From contig CAWJOG010000021.1 in the NCBI GenBank assembly GCA_963844435.1, positions 1 through 64,000 of the forward strand: a stretch of 64,000 bases of DNA. Direction: 5' to 3'. The notes beneath the pieces are model-generated. The model did no database searches, had not been told where the DNA came from, and was given only the letters and a program-made list of their open reading frames with translations. Source of the DNA: JBDSLU01 sp963844435. Its GTDB lineage: Bacteria; Acidobacteriota; Vicinamibacteria; Vicinamibacterales; Vicinamibacteraceae. A program made the position numbers and the translations under genes. Below, one piece after another: positions 46,765-55,026 of the stretch. The number at the start of each line of letters is the position of its first letter. Within the stretch, counting starts at the first letter, position 1.

Positions 46765-47223
46765 TCAGCGCGGCTTGCAGGGTCGTGAAGCCTCCGAGCG
46801 CCGATCATGCGACGGAACGGACCGATGATCGTTCAGCGCGAGCAGTAGCGCACAAGCTGACGCCGAGTAAACCGAGTAATCGAGCGGTGGTTTCAGACCG
46901 GTGTATACCAGCATCGCCGTAGCGAACCACGCCAGCAGCGCGGCACTACCGAACGCCGCCCACCGGACGCCGATGCCTACGATGAGCGTCACGGCCAGCG
47001 TCACTTCGACGACCGTCGCAGACCACGCGAGTACCGGGATCAAGAAGTCCGGAGCCCAGGCATTGAGCTCGGCTGTCCGCGCGAGGAACCGATCGAAGGA
47101 CTCCCATCGCACCTGACCGGTCCACAGGCCAAAGCGCCCCGCCACGGCCGATAGAAACGCGGCGGCGATCGCGAGCCGCGCATAGCGTGGTGCCCAGTAT
47201 CGTAATGCGGCGCCCACTGTCAC
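46765..47223 (-). CDS. DoxX family membrane protein
   Basis: A 152-residue protein starting at GTG 47223, overlapping the cupin gene's stop by four bases (GTGA), so the two are coupled. Four helices: ARLAIAAAFLSAVAGRFGLW, FLIPVLAWSATVVEVTLAVT, LIVGIGVRWAAFGSAALLAW and LDYSVYSASACALLLAL. DoxX pattern is clear. The cupin-DoxX pair is a common small stress or detoxification operon. Confidence 0.75.
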   Translation of the reverse strand: MTVGAALRYWAPRYARLAIAAAFLSAVAGRFGLWTGQVRWESFDRFLARTAELNAWAPDFLIPVLAWSATVVEVTLAVTLIVGIGVRWAAFGSAALLAWFATAMLVYTGLKPPLDYSVYSASACALLLALNDHRSVPSHDRRSEASRPCKPR

Positions 47224-47657
47224 GGCTCCCGGGCCGCCTCTGGCACGGGTACTGAGAACGGCGTTGCGCGATCGCACACGAAGTATGCGAGGAAGCGCGC
47301 CGGCACATCCTGGCTGGCGTTGGCTGACACCACGTGCACGTCCGACGGGGACTCGAAGAACGTCTCACCCGCCTTGAAGAGTCGTTCCGGTTGTCCCTTG
47401 AGTTCCATGCGGAGGCTGCCCTCGAGGACGTAGCCAATCACCGGACACGGATGCCGATGCGACGGGTTGACGCCGCCCGGTGGATACGTCACCTCGACGA
47501 GCGTGGCTTCCAGTCGCTGACCGTCGAGTACCGGCAGTTTGCCGGTGAAGGCCGTCCGGGATCGGGAGGTGCGGTCCTGACTGCCGCCGCTTGCCAGCAC
47601 CGCCGCTGTCGACGCGGCCACAACTGTCGCGATGCCGATCTGTCTCCAGTGAATCAT
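47220..47657 (-). CDS. Exported cupin domain protein
   Basis: A 145-residue protein with signal peptide (about 1-24, VVAASTAAVLASGG). Cupin motif 1 in VTYPPGGVNPSHRHPCPVIG (two His, the metal ligands) and YVLEGSLRMEL; motif 2 in FFESPSDVHVVSANAS. This is a monocupin with metal site. It is the first gene of a two-gene operon with DoxX. Substrate unknown. Confidence 0.85.
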   Translation of the reverse strand: MIHWRQIGIATVVAASTAAVLASGGSQDRTSRSRTAFTGKLPVLDGQRLEATLVEVTYPPGGVNPSHRHPCPVIGYVLEGSLRMELKGQPERLFKAGETFFESPSDVHVVSANASQDVPARFLAYFVCDRATPFSVPVPEAAREP

Positions 47658-48353
47658 GCGCAGCTTCTTTTAGACTGATCGCTTGGCTGACCGTGGAGGG
47701 TGAGCTACCTGCGTGACGTCACCAGCACCCGGTCGATGTGGTTGCGCCATTCCCTTGAGACGGACAGCCGGGGCATATGTGACATGAAACCGAGGACAGC
47801 GCGGGAAACCTCGGCTCACAGACGCTGATCCACTCGAATCGACCGAGCAAGCGGGGGGAGCGAGGACATCGTTGGCATTCAGGTAGCCAGCTCCCTGCCT
47901 GGCACACGAACCGCGGCTGGTGGAAGAGAGACCTCGGCGTGAAGGAGCTGCTTGTGCGGATGAGAATGAGTGCCATGGGCTTGCTCTCGAGCGACCGCCG
48001 GATCTCGATCAACGATTTGGACTGGCGCCCACGCCCATTGCTAGACGCTGATGCCTGGCGTGCGGGAGAACCAAATCTGCCCGCGGGGTGCCTTCGACTG
48101 ACACGCGAGGCCAGGCATCGGCAATGCGCGCCCGGTCCGCGCCGTGGGAACGCACCACATCGGCCAGGGCCCGCGACCGTGTCGTAGCCCTCGAAGGCAA
48201 CGAAGGAGGTCTCTTCGGCTAGCAGCACGCGGAGGACGGTCGCGACGCGTGCACCGAGTGGGCTGAAGCGCTCGACGTGAGGCAGCGTGCGCATTCGCGC
48301 AGGACGTCGCCTCTGAAGCCGGGTAGCGAAAAGCCTTGCTCCGTTCGCCGCGC
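47658..48353. other. About 700 bases with only a doubtful gene scrap
   Basis: On the minus strand around 48130-48290 a segment reads RFSPLGARVATVLRVLLAEE followed by TSFVAFEGYDTV, and then in a neighbouring frame ALADVVRSHGADRARIADAW. This could be the frameshifted remnant of a small enzyme, but I cannot name it. Otherwise nothing is recognisable. Confidence 0.4.
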
Positions 48354-48815
48354 CTACATCGACAGCGCTCGAGCAACCAGCTGTCTGAGCCTGGCGTCGC
48401 CATTCGTTCCCTCGACGAGCCGATCGAGCGACTCTGCCCCTATCCACATCCACGCGTTGTGTTCGTTGGGATTCAGCGTCGGTGCCGAGAGATCACCGAG
48501 CACGTCCACGACGTAGTCGTACTCACGCCGGACGATGCCGCTATGCTCCCATTCCCACTCCGCCACTAGCGGCCCGATTCGCACGACCGCCCACCCGGTC
48601 TCCTCGCGGACCTCTCTCACCAGCGCATCTGCCGTCGACTCACCACGCTCCATGTGGCCGCCGACGATGTCCCAGACACCTGGCCACACCGCGGCGGTTG
48701 GCGCCCTCCGTTGCACGAACACTTCGCCGAGCGGGTTCAGAATGAGCGCGCCGACGCAGACGCGCACCGCGGCGCTCACGGGTGGCCCCTGTCCTGAAAC
48801 GCCGCCAATGGCCAT
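48354..48815 (-). CDS. NUDIX hydrolase
   Basis: A 153-residue protein with a complete Nudix box: G-G-H-M-E-R-G-E-S-T-A-D-A-L-V-R-E-V-R-E then E-T-G-W (G-x5-E-x7-R-E-U-x-E-E-x-G-U). LILNPLGEVFVQRRAPTA before the box and YVVDVLGDLSAPTLNPNEH after resemble the isopentenyl-diphosphate isomerase-like or 8-oxo-dGTP-type subgroup. It hydrolyses a nucleoside diphosphate linked to another group; substrate unknown. Follows the DoxX gene on the same strand with a 74-base gap. Confidence 0.9.
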   Translation of the reverse strand: MAIGGVSGQGPPVSAAVRVCVGALILNPLGEVFVQRRAPTAAVWPGVWDIVGGHMERGESTADALVREVREETGWAVVRIGPLVAEWEWEHSGIVRREYDYVVDVLGDLSAPTLNPNEHNAWMWIGAESLDRLVEGTNGDARLRQLVARALSM

Positions 48816-48889
48816 GAGTCACGCCGCGAGTTGGTTGTTGCAAGGCACGCCGTCGGGCCGATTCCGGCCGGCGGCGCCGTTCTCTGCCA

Positions 48890-49261
48890 TCACCCGAAGC
48901 TAGCCATTCGCCCAAAGTAGACGAACACCGCCATGAGGAAGAGTCCCAGATTGAGCGCGGCCACATGCGGCTCGTTCTGCGTGAGATGGATCGCCGCGGC
49001 GCCGACCATGAGCATCGAGAGGCCCAAAGCAGCCAGCGCCGTTGCCGCGACCCAGAGCCCTGTCAGCCCTGGCAGAATCAGACCCACGGCGCCGACGAAC
49101 TCAGCTCCCGCGATTAGTCGAAGCACAGGCATCGGCAGGCGAGCGACTCCCGTCTGTCCGGCAGCCAGCAGTCGAGCGCGCGGCCACGTACCCTTGGTCG
49201 TTGAAGAGTAGAGAAAGACTCCCGCGAGTGCAATCTGCATTGCCCACAGCGTGGCCTCCAT
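48890..49261 (-). CDS. DoxX/MauE-like membrane protein
   Basis: A 123-residue four-helix protein from the ATG at 49261 (an upstream start would add a non-hydrophobic extension). ATLWAMQIALAGVFLYSSTT-KG, LRLIAGAEFVGAVGLILPGL, WVAATALAALGLSMLMVGAA and ALNLGLFLMAVFVYFGRM. This DoxX-like group often accompanies ECF41 sigma factors, and here the gene is divergent from exactly such a sigma factor (49462), 200 bases away. It is a likely target of that sigma factor. Confidence 0.75.
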   Translation of the reverse strand: MEATLWAMQIALAGVFLYSSTTKGTWPRARLLAAGQTGVARLPMPVLRLIAGAEFVGAVGLILPGLTGLWVAATALAALGLSMLMVGAAAIHLTQNEPHVAALNLGLFLMAVFVYFGRMASFG

Positions 49262-49461
49262 GTTCTGAAGACGCACGGGCCCTGAGGCGTGTGACAGCGT
49301 CGAGTGCCTCAGCGCACCCGTCATGCTGATCGCACTGGAGTCTTCTCGCGTGACGTGACCCGTCCTGGGAGTACATGGCCGGCCTCAAAGACTTCGGCCC
49401 GACCTGCATGACGATATGATCAATCGGTGCCTGTCACAGAGGCGGGCGCCGCGCGTCTGAG

Positions 49462-50379
49462 ATGAAGATGCCCGATCGAACCGCGGTATTCGAATCTCTG
49501 CGCCCGCGACTTTTCGGGCTTGCGTACCGGATGCTTGGCATCGTGGCCGACGCTGAGGACGTGGTCCAGGAGGCCTTCTTGCGGTGGCAGCAGGCCGCGG
49601 ACCCACCACGGTCCGACGAGGCGTGGCTCGTGTCGGTGACGACCAGGCTGGCGATCGATCGCTTGCGGCGCGCCACGACCGAGCGCGAGGCATACCGAGG
49701 GCAATGGCTACCTCAGCCAGTCGTCGCAGCACCGCCTGATAGCGCCGTCGAGCTTGCTGACGATCTCTCGATTGCCTTCCTGTTGATGCTGGAACGGCTT
49801 GGACCCGAAGAACGGGCGGCCCTGTTGCTGCGCGAGGTGTTCGAGGCCGGGTACGCCGAGATTGCGTTGGTCCTTGGCAAGAGCGAGGCCGCTTGTCGGC
49901 AGCTCGTCCATCGCGCCAAGGAGCGCGTTCAGCGCGATCGAACCCAGGTCGAGGTCAATCCGGAAGCGCGCGAGCGAGTGGCGCGCCGGTTCGTTGAAGC
50001 ACTGCGCGCCGGAGACAAGGAAGGCTTGCTTGCGCTCATGGCCGACGGAGCTCTCCTCATCGCTGACGGCGGAGGTCGTGTGCCCTCCGGTACTGAGACA
50101 CAGCGCGGGGCCGAGCTCGTGTCCCAGCTCTTGGTCGGTTATGAACGGGCGACTCGCGTTCTGCTTGAGCGACGGGGCTCGCCGATGCCGGAGTACGAGG
50201 TGGCGTGGTTAAACGGAGACCCAGCGGTTCTGACGCTGGTCTCCGGCAAGCTTCTCTTCGCGACCGTGTTACACCTCGACGGAGAGAACGTGGCCGGCGT
50301 CTACCGGATCATGAACCCAGACAAACTCGCGAGCCTCGGGCGCCCCACGCTACTTCCTCACGGCGTCTCCGAGCACTAA
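49462..50379 (+). CDS. ECF41-type RNA polymerase sigma factor with SnoaL-like C-terminus
   Basis: A 305-residue sigma factor, second of this type in the window. Region 2: RPRLFGLAYRMLGIVADAED-VVQEAFLRW; region 4: RLGPEERAALLLREVFEAGY and LGKSEAACRQLVHRAKERV. The C-terminal SnoaL-like domain (about 170-300) ends YRIMNPDKLASL, as in ECF41. Members control adjacent genes and their own; the divergent DoxX gene is the probable target. Compared with 540-1472 the two share architecture but little flanking sequence. Confidence 0.88.
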   Translation: MKMPDRTAVFESLRPRLFGLAYRMLGIVADAEDVVQEAFLRWQQAADPPRSDEAWLVSVTTRLAIDRLRRATTEREAYRGQWLPQPVVAAPPDSAVELADDLSIAFLLMLERLGPEERAALLLREVFEAGYAEIALVLGKSEAACRQLVHRAKERVQRDRTQVEVNPEARERVARRFVEALRAGDKEGLLALMADGALLIADGGGRVPSGTETQRGAELVSQLLVGYERATRVLLERRGSPMPEYEVAWLNGDPAVLTLVSGKLLFATVLHLDGENVAGVYRIMNPDKLASLGRPTLLPHGVSEH

Positions 50380-51053
50380 CGCGCCGCCCTGTGGAACAGC
50401 CACAGTGAATACAGCGACTGGAACAACAAACGCGGCTGGAGTCGTTGACGTGGCGGGCGAAGGTGGGGTGACGAATCAGCTTCAGTCGCAGCTCATGCCC
50501 CTGTTCATTGCCGCGCCTGCTCCAGCCGTCAACACAAGTGAACACTACGTGACGACCCTGTAGATGTGACGCATGTACGGTCACCCGACGGTTGCGCGCC
50601 ATGCTGTCGATGGTCGCACCGATGCGAGGGACTTGCCCCCGATGGCGGTGACGTTGGGAGGATGCGACTGCTCTCTTGCGGAAGAGCTTGGCTGGGTGTT
50701 AGGGACGGAATTCGCAACTGGCTGGTGACCGCCGCCTGAGAGGTCAACCACAGCCAGCTGGCGCTGCACTCAGCTGACGCTCAGCGGCACGTTCATCGAG
50801 AACCGAGCGGGAGGCGGCAACTCGTGGGCGCATTGATGGACTCATCCAGAACAATCAGCCGTTGTCGATGCTGGTGGGTTGGGGTGGAGCGCGCTCGTCC
50901 TCGTCCCGGGAGGCGGTGTAACGCTCGTCGGCGTGCGACTGCCGACCGTCATCATCCGCATCCCATTGAGCATTTCAGAATAGTTCTCGAGCCGCGGTCC
51001 GTTTCCTGCCGCCGTTTCGTCCTTGTTGTGTCCGTAACAAAAGGAGAGCAGCA
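50380..51053. other. 674 bases with repeat copy 6 and no gene
   Basis: No convincing coding frame. The region holds dispersed repeat copy 6 (50672-50740), and just before the EthD gene an AAGGAGAGCA ribosome binding site (51040-51049). Confidence 0.5.
50660..50740 (+). repeat. Dispersed repeat copy 6
   Basis: CTTGCGGAAGAGCTTGGCTG at 50676-50695, then GGTGTTAGGGACGGAATTCG; frame C-G-R-A-W-L-G-V-R-D-G-I-R-N-W-L-V-T-A-A and stop. It is almost identical to copies 5 and 8 over 45 bases. A mini-frame starting at ATG 50662 (M-R-L-L-S) leads into it. Confidence 0.85.
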
Positions 51054-51368
51054 ATGGCACGATTGGTCGCTATCTACAAAAAGCCGGCTCACGTCGAAGC
51101 GTTCGAAAAGCACTATTTCGGAACGCACATACCGCTTGCCAAGACGATGCCGGGTTTCAGGAAATACGAGGTCAGCCGGGGCCCTGTTTCAGTGTTGGCC
51201 GGGCCGACCGATGTTTACCTGATCGGGTCGGTGTACTTCGATGATCTTGCGGCGATGAACAACGCGTTCGCCAGTCCGGAAGGTCGAGCGACGGCAGCGG
51301 ACCGCCAACTTTACGCCCCTGATGACACCGGCGTTCAGATTTTCACTTTCGACACTCGGGAGGTCTGA
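51054..51368 (+). CDS. EthD family reductase
   Basis: A 104-residue dimeric alpha/beta-barrel protein: LVAIYKKPAHVEAFEKHYFG, HIPLAKTMPGFRKYEVSRGP, LIGSVYFDDLAAMNNAFASP and EGRATAADRQ are EthD hallmarks. EthD proteins help in ether or aromatic degradation or act as stress proteins. A strong Shine-Dalgarno (AAGGAGAG) precedes the ATG. First gene of a three-gene operon with a hydrolase and a sigma factor. Confidence 0.9.
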   Translation: MARLVAIYKKPAHVEAFEKHYFGTHIPLAKTMPGFRKYEVSRGPVSVLAGPTDVYLIGSVYFDDLAAMNNAFASPEGRATAADRQLYAPDDTGVQIFTFDTREV

Positions 51369-51372
51369 ACCG

Positions 51373-52269
51373 ATGCCACCCAAAGCAGCTTTCGTACTGG
51401 TCCACGGCGGTTGGCACAACCACTCAACCTGGGACAAGGTTACGCCGATGCTTGAAGCCCGGGGCAATGCAGTGCTGACGCTCGATCTTCCCGGCGCCGG
51501 GGCAAAGACGATCGCGCCGAAGTCGTTCAGTGTGCGCCCGTTCGACCCCGCCGCATTCGCCGCCGAGCCGTCGCCTGTTGCCGGCGTGACGCAGCTCGAG
51601 CGAACGCAAGCGGTTGTCGCACTGGTGAAGGAAGCTGCGTCGCTGCGCGACGGCAAAGTCATCCTGGTCGGCCACTCCGCCGGCGGGATGACAATCTCGG
51701 GGGTTGCCGAGCACGTTCCCGAGCTGCTTGGCGCGGTCGTCTATCTTGCCGGGTTCATGGTGCCGAACGGGTTGTCGTTGCTCGCGATGCTTCCGCACGA
51801 ATCCATGGCCACGGCACTGTCGCCTGGACTGTTCATAGGGGACCCCGTCGCGATCGGCGCGACCAGGATAAACCCCGGACCAGCCGACGACGCGTACAGG
51901 TCGTTACTCAAAGCGTCGTTTTATGCCGACGTGACGGACGCCGAATTCGCCCAGGCGGCGTCACGGCTACACTGCGACGAACCGAACGGCGGGGCCCTAG
52001 CCCCATCCGAAATCACGCCTGGTAGATTTGGCACAGTGCCGCGCCATTACATCCGCACCACGCAGGATCGCGCGGTTCCATTGGCCGGTCAGGATCACAT
52101 GATCGCAGGGGTTGACGCCACGATCGGCGGGGGGACGATCACGCACACATTGGAGAGCAGCCACTCGCCCTTCCTGTCGCAACCGGCCGCCTTGTCGAAG
52201 ATTCTCCTCGACATATCCCTCCAGTCCCTGGCGGACCAGCGCGGGAACGCAGTAGGCCTCGACACATGA
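51373..52269 (+). CDS. Alpha/beta fold hydrolase
   Basis: A 298-residue hydrolase beginning 4 bases after the EthD stop. KAAFVLVHGGWHNHSTWDKV (oxyanion H-G-G), nucleophile elbow VILVGHSAGGMTISGVAEHV, YIRTTQDRAVPLAGQDHM (acid loop) and His in LESSHSPFLSQPAAL complete the fold. It resembles plant-type hydroxynitrile lyase/methylesterase-like proteins. Its stop overlaps the ATG of the sigma factor by four bases. The triad is intact; substrate unknown. Confidence 0.88.
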   Translation: MPPKAAFVLVHGGWHNHSTWDKVTPMLEARGNAVLTLDLPGAGAKTIAPKSFSVRPFDPAAFAAEPSPVAGVTQLERTQAVVALVKEAASLRDGKVILVGHSAGGMTISGVAEHVPELLGAVVYLAGFMVPNGLSLLAMLPHESMATALSPGLFIGDPVAIGATRINPGPADDAYRSLLKASFYADVTDAEFAQAASRLHCDEPNGGALAPSEITPGRFGTVPRHYIRTTQDRAVPLAGQDHMIAGVDATIGGGTITHTLESSHSPFLSQPAALSKILLDISLQSLADQRGNAVGLDT

Positions 52270-53120
52270 ACGCGGATGAATTCGAGGACCGCCTGACCGC
52301 GCTCAGGCCACGCCTTCATCGTTACTGCGCGCGCATGACGGGATCGACGGTCGACGGCGAGGATGTCGTGCAAGATACCCTGGTCAAAGCGCTAAGCGCC
52401 CAAGCCGAAGGCGCCGACGTGGAAAATCTCGAGGGCTGGTTGTTTCGCATCGCCCACAATACGAGCCTCGACCTCCTTCGCCGCAGGTCCCGGAACACGG
52501 TGGTTCCGCTCATCGAGGACTTCGAAGCGGCGCCAATGCCCGAGGCGGATATCGTTGCGGTCAGCTTTCAGACATTTCTGCGGCTGCCCGAGCTTCAGCG
52601 CTGTGCGGTGATCCTCAAGGATGTGCTGGGCCATTCGGTTGACGAGATCGCGAGCGTCACCGGTTCAACGCCAGCGGCCGCCAAATCAGCGCTTCAACGT
52701 GGGCGCACGGCGTTGCGCCAACTCGCGCGGATGCCGACGGACACCCGGCTGCCGTTAATGCCCGATGCGGCCCGGCAGAAGATGGCAGCGTTTGTCGATC
52801 TGTTCCGCACGGGCGACTTCGATGCAATCCGCGCCATGCTCGCCGACGACGTGAAGCTTGAACTGGTGAACCGGCTTAAGTGGGTGGGGCGCGACAAGGT
52901 CGCACCGTATTTCACGCGCTATGCCGAAGAGACGAAATGGCGGTACGCCTTCGGTGCGGTCGAAGGCCGCCCGGCCATGCTGGTCTTCGCAAGTGGCGCG
53001 ATGGAGAAGCCGGCGTATTTCGTCCTGATCGATTGGCGCAATGACCAAATCTCGGCGATCCGCGATTTCCTGTTCGCTCCCTATGCGGTCGAATCGGTGG
53101 ATTGGGCGCGATTGGGCTAG
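52266..53120 (+). CDS. ECF sigma factor with NTF2-like C-terminal domain
   Basis: A 284-residue sigma factor, start ATG overlapping the hydrolase stop (ATGA). Region 2: RLHRYCARMTGSTVDGEDVV-QDTLVKAL; region 4: LPELQRCAVILKDVLGHSVD and PAAAKSALQRGRTALRQL. The last 110 residues (FVDLFRTGDFDAIRAMLADD onward) are NTF2-like. The set EthD-hydrolase-sigma suggests a self-regulated response module, with the sigma factor transcribing its own operon. The composition resembles alphaproteobacterial versions of this module in my memory, hinting at transfer. Confidence 0.88.
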   Translation: MNADEFEDRLTALRPRLHRYCARMTGSTVDGEDVVQDTLVKALSAQAEGADVENLEGWLFRIAHNTSLDLLRRRSRNTVVPLIEDFEAAPMPEADIVAVSFQTFLRLPELQRCAVILKDVLGHSVDEIASVTGSTPAAAKSALQRGRTALRQLARMPTDTRLPLMPDAARQKMAAFVDLFRTGDFDAIRAMLADDVKLELVNRLKWVGRDKVAPYFTRYAEETKWRYAFGAVEGRPAMLVFASGAMEKPAYFVLIDWRNDQISAIRDFLFAPYAVESVDWARLG

Positions 53121-53545
53121 CCGGAATGCGAGATCGCCAGGCACGGCGCGAACCCGTGGGGCTTGCACCGTGCTAGTCCACAGCTGCACCGCACAGTTCA
53201 CAACACCTGTCCCACCGGGACGCGGCTGCTGAAGACCTGTCGCACATGCGGGCGTTCGCAGTTTTATACCGAAGTGGAGCGGCGGGGGCGATGCGAATCG
53301 GCCGGCAGGTTTCCGTCCCGAAGTCGCGTTCAGAAGAGCAGGGACTCGTGTCCGCTGCGGATGAGCTTGGCTGGGTGTCAGGGACGGAATTCGCAACTGG
53401 CTGCTGACCGCGGCGTGAGCCTGCTAACCCGACTCGTCGCAAGCTGCAAGTTGCGACTCGAGAAGCACGCTCGTCCGGTACGCCGCCCTTTCGAAGCCTG
53501 TCCGAAGGTCTTCCGGCGTGAAGGTCCGATTCCGTCCTGACGATC
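53121..53545. other. 425 bases with repeat copy 7 and no gene
   Basis: Apart from the repeat at 53352-53419, a hairpin GTCGCAA-GCTGCAAG-TTGCGAC lies at about 53437-53458, directly after it. No coding frame is recognised. Confidence 0.5.
53340..53419 (+). repeat. Dispersed repeat copy 7
   Basis: GAGCTTGGCTGGGTGTCAGG at 53363-53382 then GACGGAATTCGCAACTGG; frame A-W-L-G-V-R-D-G-I-R-N-W-L-L-T-A-A and stop. In the upstream part the frame is broken by TGA (GCGGATGAG instead of GCGGAAGAG), so the peptide here cannot be translated from far upstream. Valine is GTC rather than GTT, synonymous. Confidence 0.85.
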
Positions 53546-54295
53546 TCACTTGGCAACCAGCAGCGTGACGACCGCTCGATGTCCTTCAGATTCCGCGAGC
53601 ATCAGCGCTGACCGCCGTTGGCTATTCACCAGTGTCGCGTTGGCGCCGTGCTTCAAGAGCACCGCCACCACGCTCGCCTCGCCTTCCCACGCGGCCGCCA
53701 TCAAAGGAGTCCACCCGTGCTTGGAGGAGGTGTTGGCGTGCGCGCCGGACTCCAGCAAGAGGCGCACCGCGGCAGTGCGGCCGCGCATCGCGGCGTGAAG
53801 CAACGGCGTATTGCCGCCGGAATCGGCGACGTTGACGTCCGCGTGCCGTTCGAGAAGTACTCGCATGACGCTCAGATGACCGCGTACCGCAGCGTAGGCA
53901 ACGGGCGTCATCCCGTCGGCACCCGCAGCGTCGTTCACCCCGAGGCCACGATCGAGCAGCAGCCTGACGATACCCACGTGGCCCTTGTACGCTGCGGCGT
54001 GCAGGGGACCCGCACCATCGTTGTCGAGCGCTCGCAGATCGGCACCGCTCACGACCAACGCGCGGACGGTTGTCTCCAGCCCGAAATAGGCCGCTGCCGT
54101 GACGGCGGGCTGCGTTACCGCATCACGAACATTCGGGTCTGCGCCTTGCTTGAGCAGCAGCACAGCTCTTGACTCATCGCGTTTGTTGATGGCGTCGATC
54201 AGATCCGCCGGTGGCGCCTGGCCCGAAAGCGGCACACCCGCACCCAGGATCACGAGAGCGGCCAGGAGCAGGGTGGACCATCGTGCGTGGCTCAT
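53546..54295 (-). CDS. Exported ankyrin repeat protein
   Basis: A 249-residue protein with signal peptide (about 1-25, LLLAALVILGAGVPLSGQ). Six ankyrin repeats follow, for example GAGPLHAAAYKGHVGIVRLL, GMTPVAYAAVRGHLSVMRVL, GNTPLLHAAMRGRTAAVRLL and GWTPLMAAAWEGEASVVAVL. It is a periplasmic protein-interaction scaffold, partner unknown. It is followed on the same strand, upstream, by the dioxygenase gene (17-base gap), so the two may be one operon. Confidence 0.9.
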   Translation of the reverse strand: MSHARWSTLLLAALVILGAGVPLSGQAPPADLIDAINKRDESRAVLLLKQGADPNVRDAVTQPAVTAAAYFGLETTVRALVVSGADLRALDNDGAGPLHAAAYKGHVGIVRLLLDRGLGVNDAAGADGMTPVAYAAVRGHLSVMRVLLERHADVNVADSGGNTPLLHAAMRGRTAAVRLLLESGAHANTSSKHGWTPLMAAAWEGEASVVAVLLKHGANATLVNSQRRSALMLAESEGHRAVVTLLVAK

Positions 54296-54312
54296 GTCGA
54301 TGCCTCCCTGAG

Positions 54313-54951
54313 TCAGCGGACGTTGAGGACGAAATCGAACTGCGCAGCAAGACCGTCCGACACTTCTCGGGGAGTCATGAGCAGCGTTGGCCTGACGGCG
54401 GCGTCATGATGATTCCAAGGATCGCCCTTGAAATACAGCTGCGTCGTCAAAATCGGCGAATTCCCGGCGCTTGCCTTCACGTGAATGTGCGCCGGGCGCA
54501 TGTCCTTGGGCTCGCCGTAGTGAAGGGGCTTGATCGTGCGCAATGTGTAGCGACCGTCGTCGCCCGTGTAGAGCCGTCCTCGCAGCCGGAAACCGGTGTT
54601 GTCGTAGACCCCGGCGTGATCAGCCTGCCAGATGTCGAGCAACGCGCCCTTTAGCGGCCGACCGTTGGTGTCGAGGACGCGTCCCGTCACGGTGAGCGGT
54701 GTGCCAGCCATGCCAGGTTCGAGCAGCCCCGAACGCGCGGGCGCGCCAGGCTTGTAGAACGGCCCTTCCCAGTTGTTCTCGGTTTCAAGGGATTCTTCAG
54801 TGGCCGCCAGTTGTTGTGCCGGTGCGGCGACCAGCCCGAGCTGCGGTATCACCGAGGGGCTGAGCAGCGTCCCGAGGAGAAAGCGACGGCGGGAGAGTCC
54901 TACCAAGTTCGGGACATCCTGCAAGTCATAGTCGTCGGGCGGGTTCTTCAT
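54313..54951 (-). CDS. Intradiol ring-cleavage dioxygenase family protein, Tat leader
   Basis: A 212-residue protein. Residues 18-45 hold a Tat-type leader (SRRRFLLGTLLSPSVIPQLG). The catalytic domain has LTVTGRVLDTNGRPLKGALL, DIWQADHAGVYDNTGFRLRG (first Tyr ligand), YTGDDGRYTLRTIKPLHYGE (second Tyr region) and RPAHIHVKAS (His-x-His). The Y-Y-H-H ferric site is present, so it likely cleaves catecholic compounds between the hydroxyls in the periplasm. Smaller than classic protocatechuate dioxygenase subunits. Neighbours are ankyrin and cupin genes on the same strand. Confidence 0.88.
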   Translation of the reverse strand: MKNPPDDYDLQDVPNLVGLSRRRFLLGTLLSPSVIPQLGLVAAPAQQLAATEESLETENNWEGPFYKPGAPARSGLLEPGMAGTPLTVTGRVLDTNGRPLKGALLDIWQADHAGVYDNTGFRLRGRLYTGDDGRYTLRTIKPLHYGEPKDMRPAHIHVKASAGNSPILTTQLYFKGDPWNHHDAAVRPTLLMTPREVSDGLAAQFDFVLNVR

Positions 54952-55026
54952 CAGGTGTCCTTCCTCAAGAAGCGTTGCTCGCAGGCGGATGCCGCAGTAG
55001 GTGCGCGCAAGCCGCTTGGGGTCAGG

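Noticed and set aside
47719..48453. 244-codon minus-strand frame
   Set aside because: Overlaps the NUDIX gene end and shows no family pattern; only a short central piece looks protein-like, in two frames.
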